From assembly GCA_000720375.1 (NCBI GenBank), contig JOAA01000009.1, positions 310,001 to 374,000 on the forward strand: a stretch of DNA of 64,000 nt, read 5' to 3'. Below, one piece after another: positions 24,623-31,692 of the stretch. Made by a program: the position numbers and the translations under genes. Under the pieces are notes generated by a model that was not told the DNA's origin, did no database searches, and saw only the letters and a program-made list of their open reading frames with translations. The stretch comes from Rhodococcus rhodnii (GTDB lineage: Bacteria; Actinomycetota; Actinomycetes; Mycobacteriales; Pseudonocardiaceae). Within the stretch, counting starts at the first letter, position 1. Every line of letters starts with the position of its first letter.

Positions 24623-26020
24623 CACGATCGCCGCGCCACCGAGGATGCCGAAGTACGCGGGCTCGTTGTCGGCCGAGTAGTACCCGGCGAGTTCGCCCGC
24701 GACCGACGAACCCAGCGCGATGGACAGGAAGAACAACGCGACCATCTGCGCACCGAACGCCTTGGGCGCCAGTTTTGTGCTGACCGACAGGCCGACCGGG
24801 GACAGGCACATTTCCGCGACGGCGAAAACCACCAAGATCAGCGCGAGCAAAAGCGGATTCACCGCCCGGCCGTCGCCGGTCTGGCTGACCGCGACCATCA
24901 GCAGGAAAGCCAGACCCATTCCGATCACGCCGAGCGAGAATTTCACCGTGGTGCTCGGCTGGCGTTCGCCGAGTTTCGTCCAGAGATACGCGAACAATGG
25001 CGCCAGTACGATGACGAAAGCCGGTTCCACCGAGTTGAACACCGCGGGCGGGATGTGGAATCCAAATGCGTCAAGATCGATCCGGGTGTCGGCGAAGATC
25101 GGCAATACGGTGAACTGCTGCTGGAACAGCGACCAGAACCCGAAACTGATGATGAACAACGGGATGAACGCGTACACCCGGCTGCGTTCCACCGCGGTGA
25201 TCTTCCGGCTGGACAGGATGACCGCGAAATAGGCGACAGCGGCCGCGACCACGACCCACGTCACGACGGTCGGCAGGTTCTCCGGCGTGATCGTGCCCCC
25301 GAGGACCAACAGCACGACGACCACCACACCCGCTGCGATGATCGCCAGCGCGCGCACCCTGGCAGCGCCGGTCAGCGGGTTGGGCACCACCCGTGCGGCC
25401 GGTCCGAGGTTGCGCCGGCCGAGGACGTACTGGACCAGACCGGCGGCCATACCTACGGCCGCCGCGCCGAAGCCGACGTGGAAGCTCACGTCGGTCTGCA
25501 GCCAGCCGGTGACGATCGGGCCGAACATCGCACCGAGGTTGATCCCCATGTAGAACAGCGAGAACCCGGCGTCCCTGCGCTCGTCGCCCTCCGCGTACAA
25601 CGTGCCGACCAGCGCGCTGACGTTCGACTTCAGCCCACCGGTACCGATGATCACCAGGATCAGGCCGACCGCGACCCCGGTCAGGCCGGGGATCAGTGCC
25701 AGGCCGATGTGCCCCAACATGATGAACACGCCACCGTAGAACACAGTGCGTTCCGCGCCGAGCAATCTGTCCGCGACCCACGCGCCACCGACCGAGGCCA
25801 GGTACACCAGCCCGCCGTACGCGCCGACGATGCCCGCAGCGGTCGCCTTCGGCAGGGCAAGCCCGCCATCGGTGACGCTGTAGTACAGGTAGAACGCAAG
25901 GATCGCCTGCATTCCGTAGTAGGAGAACCGTTCCCACAACTCGGTGCCGAACAGGTTCGCCAGTGCCTTGGGATGTCCGAAGAATCCGCGTTGGGGTGTT
26001 TCAGTAACCGGCGTTGTCAC
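24560..26020 (-). CDS. POT/PTR-family proton-coupled peptide transporter
   Basis: Membrane importer of di- and tripeptides, 486 residues with about 14 hydrophobic segments. Diagnostic POT features are ELWERFSYYGMQAILAFYLYY (the ExxERFxYY motif), GADR-like VADRLLGAERTVFYGG, and FSLFYMGINLGAMFGPIVTGWL. Length and motif order match bacterial DtpT-like proteins. GTG at 26020 is the most upstream plausible start. Its last 63 bases overlap the convergent GTPase gene. Confidence 0.92.
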   Translation of the reverse strand: MTTPVTETPQRGFFGHPKALANLFGTELWERFSYYGMQAILAFYLYYSVTDGGLALPKATAAGIVGAYGGLVYLASVGGAWVADRLLGAERTVFYGGVFIMLGHIGLALIPGLTGVAVGLILVIIGTGGLKSNVSALVGTLYAEGDERRDAGFSLFYMGINLGAMFGPIVTGWLQTDVSFHVGFGAAAVGMAAGLVQYVLGRRNLGPAARVVPNPLTGAARVRALAIIAAGVVVVVLLVLGGTITPENLPTVVTWVVVAAAVAYFAVILSSRKITAVERSRVYAFIPLFIISFGFWSLFQQQFTVLPIFADTRIDLDAFGFHIPPAVFNSVEPAFVIVLAPLFAYLWTKLGERQPSTTVKFSLGVIGMGLAFLLMVAVSQTGDGRAVNPLLLALILVVFAVAEMCLSPVGLSVSTKLAPKAFGAQMVALFFLSIALGSSVAGELAGYYSADNEPAYFGILGGAAIVLGLVLFGLRPLLRRLMQGVH

Positions 26021-26118
26021 GTTATGTCACCTTACGCCGAACGGACTAGACCGGCTCACCCGCCATAAGTAGGCGATCCGCGGTGCTCGGCGTCGTCGAG
26101 CTGTGATACCCCTTTCGA

Positions 26119-28332
26119 GTGGGCAGCGGTGAGCCGTTTCGAGGGTCGGTGCTGGAGGCTGTCCTTGAGAGGATCACCTACGCCAACGAGGACACCGGGT
26201 ACACCGTCGCCCGGGTCGACACCGGGCGTGGTGCCGATCTGGTCACCGTGGTGGGCGCCTTGCTCGGTGCGCAGCCGGGGGAGTCGATCCGGATGCGGGG
26301 CCGCTGGGGGTCGCACCCGCAGTACGGCAAGCAGTTCCATGTCGACGACTACACGACTGTCCTACCCGCGACCGTGCAGGGAATCCGGCGGTATCTCGGG
26401 TCCGGGCTGATCAAAGGGATCGGGCCGCGGCTGGCCGACCGGATCGTTGAGCACTTCGGCGTCGACGCGCTGGACGTGATCGAGCAGCAGCCCGAGCGGC
26501 TGATCGAGGTGCCCAAACTCGGGCCGAAACGGACCAAGCTGATCGCCGCCGCGTGGGAGGAACAGAAGGCCATCAAGGAGGTGATGGTCTTCCTGCAGGG
26601 CGTGGGCGTATCCACCTCATTGGCGGTACGGATCTACAAGCAGTACAACGACAAATCCATCGACGTGGTGCGGACCGAGCCGTACCGGCTTGCCTCGGAC
26701 GTGTGGGGGATCGGGTTCCGCACAGCGGACACCATCGCCAAGGCGGTCGGCATCCCGCACGACAGTCCACAACGGATCAAAGCCGGACTGCAGTTCACGC
26801 TGTCGGAGTCGACCGGTGACGGTCACTGTTATCTGCCTGAGGAACGGCTGATCGCCGACGCGGTCAAGATCCTCCAGGTCGACACCGGTGCGGTGATCGA
26901 CTGTCTTGCCGAGCTGGTCGAGGAGGAAGGCGTCGTCCGTGAATTGGTGCCCGGCGAGGACACCGAGGTGGACGAGGTCGCGATGTACCTCGTGCCGTTC
27001 CACCGGGCCGAGATCTCGTTGGCGAGCCAGCTGACCAGGCTGCTGAAGTCCGAAGAGGACAGAATGGCCGCGTTCGCCGGCGTGGACTGGGACCGCGCGT
27101 TGGCCTGGCTGCACAAGCGAACCGGTGCCTCGCTCGCACCCGAGCAGGAACAGGCCGTACGCCTGGCGCTGACGAGCAAGGTGGCTGTGCTGACAGGTGG
27201 ACCTGGCTGTGGCAAGAGCTTCACGGTTCGATCCATTGTGGAGCTCGCGTCGGCGAAACAAGCCAGGGTTGTGCTCGCCGCGCCCACCGGCCGTGCGGCG
27301 AAGCGATTGAGCGAGCTGACCGGTCACGAAGCGAGCACCGTGCACCGGCTGCTGGAGCTCAAACCGGGCGGTGAGGCGGCCTACGACAAGGACCGGCCGC
27401 TGGACGCCGACCTCGTGGTCGTCGACGAAGCGTCCATGGTGGACCTGCTGCTGGCCAACAAACTGGTCAAGGCACTGGCTCCGGGCACGCATCTGCTGCT
27501 CGTCGGGGACGTGGACCAGCTGCCGTCGGTCGGCGCCGGCGAGGTCCTGCGTGATCTGCTGGCCCCGGAAACACCGATCCCGCACGTCCGGCTCACGCAC
27601 ATCTTCCGCCAAGCGCAACAGTCCGGTGTGGTCACCAACGCGCACCGGATCAACGCAGGAGAACACCCGTACACCAAGGGACTCGACGACTTCTTTCTGT
27701 TCTCAGTGGACGACGTCGAGCAGACCGCGGCGCTCACAGTGGACATCGTGGCCAACCGGATCCCGCGCAAGTTCCGGCTCGACCCGCGCAAGGACGTGCA
27801 GGTGCTCGTGCCGACGCATCGCGGTCCCGCGGGTGCGGCCGCGCTGAACTCCCTGCTGCAGGAGGCTTTGACACCGTCCAAACCGAACCTGCCGGAACGC
27901 CGGTTCGGCGGCCGGGTGTTCCGGGTCGGTGACAAGGTCACGCAGATCCGCAACAACTACGACAAAGGCGAGAACGGCGTGTTCAACGGGACCATGGGAG
28001 TGGTCACCGGACTGGACGCCGAGGAGCAGACGCTGACCGTCCGGACCGATGAGGACGAAGAAGTCGGCTACGAGTTCAGCGAACTGGACGAATTGACTCA
28101 TGCGTACGCGGTCACTATTCACCGCTCGCAAGGCAGTGAATATCCGTGTGTGGTCATCCCGATCACCACGAGCGCGTGGATGATGCTGCAGCGAAACCTC
28201 CTGTACACGGCCGTGACCAGGGCAAAGAAGCTGGTCGTACTGGTCGGGTCGGCCAGGGCGATCGGCCAGGCGGTGCGCACCGCCAGCACCGGCCGCCGCT
28301 ATACCGCCCTTGACCACCGGCTTCGCGCGTGA
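26119..28332 (+). CDS. recD2: RecD2-type SF1B DNA helicase
   Basis: ATP-dependent 5'-3' DNA helicase of 737 residues of the RecD2 kind found in bacteria independently of RecBCD. The N-terminal region has OB and helix-hairpin-helix parts (LIKGIGPRLADRIVEHFG, VPKLGPKRTKLI). The helicase core shows motif I LTGGPGCGKSF, Ia AAPTGRAAKRL, II VVVDEASMVD, III LVGDVDQLPSVG, V AYAVTIHRSQGSEYP and VI NLLYTAVTRAKK. It likely acts in replication-fork or break repair. It is divergent from the peptide transporter and followed 47 bp later by the cold-shock gene on the same strand. Confidence 0.94.
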   Translation: MGSGEPFRGSVLEAVLERITYANEDTGYTVARVDTGRGADLVTVVGALLGAQPGESIRMRGRWGSHPQYGKQFHVDDYTTVLPATVQGIRRYLGSGLIKGIGPRLADRIVEHFGVDALDVIEQQPERLIEVPKLGPKRTKLIAAAWEEQKAIKEVMVFLQGVGVSTSLAVRIYKQYNDKSIDVVRTEPYRLASDVWGIGFRTADTIAKAVGIPHDSPQRIKAGLQFTLSESTGDGHCYLPEERLIADAVKILQVDTGAVIDCLAELVEEEGVVRELVPGEDTEVDEVAMYLVPFHRAEISLASQLTRLLKSEEDRMAAFAGVDWDRALAWLHKRTGASLAPEQEQAVRLALTSKVAVLTGGPGCGKSFTVRSIVELASAKQARVVLAAPTGRAAKRLSELTGHEASTVHRLLELKPGGEAAYDKDRPLDADLVVVDEASMVDLLLANKLVKALAPGTHLLLVGDVDQLPSVGAGEVLRDLLAPETPIPHVRLTHIFRQAQQSGVVTNAHRINAGEHPYTKGLDDFFLFSVDDVEQTAALTVDIVANRIPRKFRLDPRKDVQVLVPTHRGPAGAAALNSLLQEALTPSKPNLPERRFGGRVFRVGDKVTQIRNNYDKGENGVFNGTMGVVTGLDAEEQTLTVRTDEDEEVGYEFSELDELTHAYAVTIHRSQGSEYPCVVIPITTSAWMMLQRNLLYTAVTRAKKLVVLVGSARAIGQAVRTASTGRRYTALDHRLRA

Positions 28333-28379
28333 TGTTGTAACCTGCGTCTCAGGTCTGTTGTTGCGGGGTGAGGTGCGTT

Positions 28380-28772
28380 GTGATTTCTGGCAAGGTGCTG
28401 CGGTTCGACGATGTTCGTGGATACGGCTTCATCGCCCCGGACGACGGCGGCGAGGACGTTTTCATGCACGCCAATGACCTGCGTGACGAGAAGTTCCTCT
28501 TCACCCCGGGCACCGCGGTGGAGTTCGAGGTCGTCGAAGGGGACCGGGGCCTGAAGGCCTCGTCGGTCAAGATCCTCGAGCGCGGCCAGGCCAGAGCGAC
28601 CTCGACCCAGGACGACGAGGTGATGTGCGACGTCCTGTCGCCCCGTGAGCTGATGCAGGAGCTGACCGAGGCGCTGCTCGAATCGGCGCCGACACTGACC
28701 GCGGCCCAGATCGTCCAGGTGCGACAGCGCATCGCCAAACTCGCGCACGCCCACGGCTGGCTGGAAAGCTAA
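28380..28772 (+). CDS. Cold-shock-domain protein with C-terminal helical extension
   Basis: Protein of 130 residues. Residues 1-66 form a cold-shock domain: VISGKVLRFDDVRGYGFIAPDDGGEDVFMH has the RNP1-like GYGFI and RNP2-like DVFMH motifs that bind single-stranded RNA or DNA. The remaining 60 or so residues are helical (ELMQELTEALLESAPTLTAAQIVQVRQRIAKLAHAHGW), about twice the length of a plain CspA protein. GTG at 28380 gives the correct domain start. A strong hairpin follows the stop, so it probably has its own short transcript or ends the recD2 transcript. Confidence 0.88.
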   Translation: MISGKVLRFDDVRGYGFIAPDDGGEDVFMHANDLRDEKFLFTPGTAVEFEVVEGDRGLKASSVKILERGQARATSTQDDEVMCDVLSPRELMQELTEALLESAPTLTAAQIVQVRQRIAKLAHAHGWLES

Positions 28773-28793
28773 AGCGGGCAACTCAACGACGGC

Positions 28794-28827
28794 GCAGGCC
28801 GCGTCCACGTTCGTGGGCGCGGCCTGC
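28794..28827 (+). terminator. Hairpin after the cold-shock gene
   Basis: A 34-bp inverted repeat with arms containing GCAGGCCGCG and CGCGGCCTGC, one mismatch and a TTC-type centre. It sits 22 bp after the stop and just before the convergent DUF1304 gene, so it may stop transcription from both sides. There is no clear T run. Confidence 0.6.
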
Positions 28828-28840
28828 CGCATGTTTCACC

Positions 28841-29203
28841 TCAACGGGCGAGCAGGACCAGGACGAGTCCGATGGTCGCTGGAACCGTTTGCACGAAAAG
28901 GATCCGCTTGCTCGCCGTGGCCGCGCCGTACAGGCCGGCGATCATCACGCAGATCAGGAAGAACACCGCGAACTGGAAGCCGGTGGTGCCGCCCGCGATC
29001 AGCGCCCAGACCAGTCCGGCGGCGAGAAAACCGTTGTACAGGCCCTGATTCGCGCCGAGGACCGCCGTTTGCTTGGCGAACTCCGGTGTGAGGCCGAAGG
29101 CCTTCTGGCCCCGCGGTGTCGTCCACAGGAACATCTCCAGCACCAGGATGTAGGCGTGGATCGCGGCGACGATGCCGATCACGATGTTCGCGGCCACCTG
29201 CAC
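28841..29203 (-). CDS. DUF1304 family membrane protein
   Basis: Small integral membrane protein of 120 residues with four hydrophobic segments. VAANIVIGIVAAIHAYILVLEMFLW, GLTPEFAKQTAVLGANQGLYNGFLAAGLVWAL and FFLICVMIAGLYGAAT are the DUF1304 pattern. Function is unknown in the family. GTG at 29203 has GGAGG 5 nt upstream, which decides the start. Upstream is an AT-rich patch with a dyad that could hold its promoter. Confidence 0.85.
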   Translation of the reverse strand: MQVAANIVIGIVAAIHAYILVLEMFLWTTPRGQKAFGLTPEFAKQTAVLGANQGLYNGFLAAGLVWALIAGGTTGFQFAVFFLICVMIAGLYGAATASKRILFVQTVPATIGLVLVLLAR

Positions 29204-29319
29204 GGTGTCCTCCCAAGAAGCGCGCCAAGTACCGGAGATCATCTCCGGATCGGGCGAATCGTACCTGCTGGCAGCACAGCTGGCCTGGCGAGATGTCTCT
29301 ACTGTTCTTAGGACTACAT

Positions 29320-29341
29320 TCACAGTTAATTAAACCTGTGA
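29320..29341. promoter_or_regulatory. Dyad in AT-rich patch upstream of DUF1304
   Basis: TCACAG (29320-29325) and CTGTGA (29336-29341) form a perfect 6-bp inverted repeat with a 10-bp AT-rich centre, 117 bp upstream of the DUF1304 start. It looks like a regulator site. The cognate regulator is unknown; the winged-helix gene at 29741 is one candidate by position. Confidence 0.45.
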
Positions 29342-29377
29342 CGAAAAAGCGAAAAGAGGGAGGGACGCACCAGGCGT

Positions 29378-29560
29378 CTACATGCGACTCACTTGTACGA
29401 GTAGGTGAACCGGTTCCGCAGCGGTCACTGCCTCGTCGGTCAGGCCGGGTGATCGGTGTTGAGCCATGCGTCGACGTTTCTCGGCCATCTCGGTGAGGGA
29501 TGCGTAGTTCCACAGCGGTGGGTTGGCGGCGTGCATGGCGTTGGGTAGCGCTTTGATCAT
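29378..29560 (-). pseudogene. Short open frame, possible gene remnant
   Basis: An open frame of 60 codons starting MIKALPNAMHAANPPLWNYASLTEMAEKRR and ending QVSRM. The composition (LWNYASLTEMAEKRRRMA, LTDEAVTAAEPVHLL) looks like a fragment of a helical protein rather than noise, but there is no ribosome-binding site and I cannot name a family. It is most likely a decayed remnant or chance; treat as tentative. Confidence 0.25.
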
Positions 29561-29740
29561 TCTGCCGTGGAGTCCATTGTGGAACACACAAGGGTGTGCG
29601 ACGCTGTTGTGGTTCCTGACCTGCCAGGCGCAGTATCCGCTGAGCGTCAACAAAATTGGCGGTGAACGGCTATTCGCCCGCCAGGTCGCGTGGCTAGCAT
29701 CGGGCGAGCGGAACTGGGGCTTGCCATACCGGGGGACGAC

Positions 29741-30766
29741 TTGCTGCGCATTCATTTCACCGCGGCTGACCTGATGCGGATCCGGATCAGAACTGAGCCG
29801 GATCCGTTGTGGGAAGTGCTGCTCAGCTTGCACATGTTGCAAACGGGGCACGGTGCAGTGGTGTTCGACGGGTGGCGCAGGGAAGTGCGTCGGGTGTTGC
29901 GCCCGTCGGTGAGCCTGTTGACCGCATTGGCCCCGCCGCTTGGTTTCTCGCCCGACTTTCTCACGCCCGATTGTGACAGCGCCGACATCGACCCTGGCAT
30001 CGATCGCTTGCTTGAAACGTCACGGCACGAACTGCGGACAGACGTCGAGAAGCTCGCGGCGGAAAGTCCAGTTCCGGCGTGGACGTCATTGCTCGCCGAG
30101 GGCGATCTCGGTGTGCTGCAAGAGATCGCAACGGCGATCAAGGCGTATTACGCGGCCGCGCTGCAGCCGTACTGGCCAAGTATCCGTACGCATATCCGGG
30201 CGGATCGGGACCGCCGCGCGGATCTGGCGACCGACCGTGGATTCGAGAACCTGCTCGCGACACTGCATCCGGCGATGCGGTGGCGCGCGCCGGTGCTCGA
30301 AGTCGACTACCCGGTGGATCAGGACCTGCGTCTGGACGGCCGCGGTCTGGTGCTGATCCCGTCGTTCTTCTGCTGGCGCAAACCGATCAAGACGGCCGAT
30401 CCGACACGGACACCTGTCCTTGTCTACCCGGTCGACCGGGATCTGGACTGGACAGCCGGGCGTGACGGCGACAGTGCCGCGTCACCACGCCAGGAATCAT
30501 TGACCGCGTTGTTGGGCCGTACCAGAGCGACAGTGCTCAAAGCCATTGCGGACATGCCGTTGCAGAACACCTCAGCACTGGCCAAGTCGGCAGGAATATC
30601 ACTGTCCGGCGCCTCGCAGCACGTCACAGTGCTCCGAGACGCCGGACTAGTGGTGACTCATCGGCACAACGGTGCGGCGGTGCACAAGCTGTCTCCGCGT
30701 GGTGCCGTGTTGTTGGGTGACGGGCGCGGCGCGGCACGCAAGGTCTGGACCGGCGAATGCCCGTAG
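29741..30766 (+). CDS. Winged-helix (ArsR-like) transcriptional regulator with DUF5937-type N terminus
   Basis: Regulator of 341 residues. The N terminus LRIHFTAADLMRIRIRTEPDPLWEVLLSLHML is typical of a large actinobacterial group in which a sensory domain of about 250 residues precedes a C-terminal winged helix. That helix is visible near residues 250-320: TRATVLKAIADMPLQNTSALAKSAGISLSGASQHVTVLRDAGLV. The start is TTG at 29741, supported by GGGGGA just upstream and by the conserved LRIHFT beginning. Ligand and targets are unknown. The last 109 bp overlap the convergent AraC-type gene. Confidence 0.8.
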   Translation: MLRIHFTAADLMRIRIRTEPDPLWEVLLSLHMLQTGHGAVVFDGWRREVRRVLRPSVSLLTALAPPLGFSPDFLTPDCDSADIDPGIDRLLETSRHELRTDVEKLAAESPVPAWTSLLAEGDLGVLQEIATAIKAYYAAALQPYWPSIRTHIRADRDRRADLATDRGFENLLATLHPAMRWRAPVLEVDYPVDQDLRLDGRGLVLIPSFFCWRKPIKTADPTRTPVLVYPVDRDLDWTAGRDGDSAASPRQESLTALLGRTRATVLKAIADMPLQNTSALAKSAGISLSGASQHVTVLRDAGLVVTHRHNGAAVHKLSPRGAVLLGDGRGAARKVWTGECP

Positions 30767-31347
30767 GTCTTGCGGTAAAGGCCGGCGAACCTCCCGAGGT
30801 GCGCGAACCCCCAGCGGCTCGCTACCTCGGCGACAGTTCCCTCAGCCTCTCCCGCGGCGATCGCCTTCAGGTCTTCGTGCGCGCGCTTGAGCCGCACTCG
30901 TTGCAAGTGCTCGAGCGGGCTCAGGCCCAGGTACGTCCGGAACATGCGCTGCAACGAACGCACACTCACGCGTGCGGCGAGCGCGATGTCCGCGGTGGTG
31001 ATGGGATCGCCTGCGTGGTCCGCGCAGAAGTCGACCGCACGGCGCACCGGGTCGGGCATCGCGTTGGCCTGGCCGAGCAACGCCTCCGGGTGACTGTCCA
31101 GCAAGCCGTGGATCAGGACCTGCTCGAAGTGGGCGGCCGCCATGGGCGACTGCTTGAAGAGGTTGGCGACCGCGCCGTCACCGAGCGCGGACGCGGTGGC
31201 CAGCCACGCCTGGCCGACCGAGTCGTGCACGCGTGGATCCTGGCTGGCTCTCCGCTTTCCGATGGCGTCGGCCACGGCGGCCCGGCTGACCCGCAACGTC
31301 ATCCCATACAGCTGTACTTCGAGATCATCTGGCTGTACCCCAGTCAT
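30658..31347 (-). CDS. AraC-type regulator, probably N-terminally truncated
   Basis: Protein of 229 residues with a C-terminal AraC/XylS DNA-binding domain (about 115-215): PITTADIALAARVSVRSLQRMFRTYLGLSPLEHLQRVRLKRAHEDL followed by TVAEVASRWGFAHLGRFAGLYRKTYGHSP. Relatives with this tail are usually about 310-330 residues with a cupin-like N-terminal domain; here only its last third (from LEVQLYGMTLRVSRAAVADA) seems present. ATG at 31347 has GGGGGG upstream and may be a secondary start in a decayed gene. It is divergent from the SARP gene. Function could be lost or altered. Confidence 0.7.
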   Translation of the reverse strand: MTGVQPDDLEVQLYGMTLRVSRAAVADAIGKRRASQDPRVHDSVGQAWLATASALGDGAVANLFKQSPMAAAHFEQVLIHGLLDSHPEALLGQANAMPDPVRRAVDFCADHAGDPITTADIALAARVSVRSLQRMFRTYLGLSPLEHLQRVRLKRAHEDLKAIAAGEAEGTVAEVASRWGFAHLGRFAGLYRKTYGHSPVQTLRAAPRPSPNNTAPRGDSLCTAAPLCR

Positions 31348-31692
31348 GGACACCCCCCGCAACTCGAGGAACAGCCTCAGTTGAATCGTCCTATCGTCGG
31401 TTGACGGCTGTCCCTCGTGGACTTTTGCTCGCTGATAGTGACCAACGGCGTTTTCACGTCGGCAACAGCTTGGTTTCAGCGGTTGAGGTCGCCTGTAACC
31501 AGTCCGGTCCGGCCCGCGGCATGAGCCCGAGGATTTGGTCATAAAGAAAGTGCCCCGAGCGCAGCCGTGGGCCGGGAATCACCTGGAAGAGGCACGTTTG
31601 ACTGACTTTCACTGATCGGAACTTGCGTGGACAGCCATGGGTGGGCACGTCACAATGGCGCGGATGTCTACGCCGACGACGCGCCTCGCGCC
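31348..31692. other. 345-bp divergent region between AraC-type and SARP genes
   Basis: No gene recognised. It should contain the SARP promoter and whatever remains of the 5' part of the AraC-type gene. TTGACT at about 31596 is a possible -35 on the plus strand, but no good -10 follows at standard spacing. I see no strong dyad. Confidence 0.4.

Larger units (their letters stand above)
29204..29740. other. 537-bp intergenic region with AT-rich patch and possible gene remnant
   Basis: Holds no confident gene. Between about 29300 and 29360 the DNA is AT-rich relative to the rest of the window (including TTAATTAAA), with a dyad at 29320-29341; this fits the promoter of DUF1304 on the minus strand. 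A short open frame on the minus strand (29378-29560) looks partly protein-like. The last 40 bp hold the ribosome-binding site GGGGGA of the next gene. Confidence 0.5.
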
